5,957 nucleotides of DNA from Gallionellaceae bacterium. GTDB lineage: Bacteria > Pseudomonadota > Gammaproteobacteria > Burkholderiales > Gallionellaceae. The first letter of the stretch is position 1. Each line of letters begins with the position of its first letter. Location: the NCBI GenBank assembly GCA_031277195.1, contig JAITMU010000080.1, positions 1 through 5,957 on the forward strand. Direction: 5' to 3'. The notes under the pieces were generated by a model. The model saw nothing but the letters and a program-made list of their open reading frames with translations, ran no database searches and was not told where the DNA came from. The translations under genes and the position numbers were made by a program. Of the stretch, positions 5,832-5,957 are shown piece after piece.

Positions 5832-5957
5832 ATGCCCCGTTCCCCCAAAACAAACCGCGTCCGCATCATCGGCGGCGAATATCGCAGTCGCTGGATCGAG
5901 TTCCCGAACATCGGCGATCTGCGCCCCACGCCCGACCGCGTGCGCGAAACCCTGTTC
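5832..5957 (+). CDS. rsmD: 16S rRNA (guanine966-N2)-methyltransferase RsmD, 5' part
   Basis: Only the first 42 codons are in the window; the gene runs off the right edge. The sequence VRIIGGEYRSRWIEFP followed by LRPTPDRVRETLF is the highly conserved N-terminal block of RsmD, which methylates G966 of 16S rRNA in the 30S subunit using S-adenosylmethionine. The catalytic NPPY-type motif would lie further downstream and cannot be checked. ATG 5832 is the only sensible start. The nearest purine-rich ribosome binding candidate, GAGGGGA (5813-5819), is 12 bases upstream, longer than usual, and is made up of the last bases of the palindromic repeat. Confidence 0.93.
   Translation, partial: MPRSPKTNRVRIIGGEYRSRWIEFPNIGDLRPTPDRVRETLF

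Overview
The window looks like a stretch of chromosome from a GC-rich Gram-negative proteobacterium, most likely a betaproteobacterium. The basis is the divergent order ftsX-ftsE-ftsY // M16 peptidase-M16 peptidase-rsmD, the protein sequences, and short palindromic repeats that read like the REP-type elements common in that group. The genus cannot be fixed from the sequence alone; a Nitrosomonadales or Gallionella-like lineage is only a guess.

Left half, minus strand: ftsY (SRP receptor), ftsE (ABC ATPase) and ftsX (membrane partner) form a compact operon with 4-base GTGA/ATGA type junctions. It couples membrane-protein targeting with control of cell-wall hydrolysis at division. The operon ends at a 63-base GC-rich hairpin starting five bases after the ftsX stop, followed by a REP-like palindrome at the window edge.

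Centre (2628-2875): the divergent intergenic region. About half of it is a 125-bp REPIN-like element made of two perfect 31-bp inverted REP arms around a spacer that itself folds into a hairpin followed by seven T. The arm sequence is the same as the REP at positions 1-29.

Right half, plus strand: two overlapping genes encode exported M16B zinc-peptidase subunits. The first carries the HxxEH zinc site and lacks the Arg/Tyr pair. The second has lost HxxEH and keeps the Arg/Tyr pair, as in heterodimeric M16B enzymes. The 5' end of the second gene carries an in-frame copy of a CCCTCTCCC-type palindromic repeat between its start codon and the hydrophobic core of its signal peptide. A related repeat fills the gap before rsmD (16S rRNA guanine-N2 methyltransferase), whose first 42 codons end the window.

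The genes are ordinary housekeeping functions. I see no undescribed multi-gene system. The unusual content is the invasion of this locus by at least two, probably three, families of small palindromic repeats, one of them domesticated inside a coding sequence.
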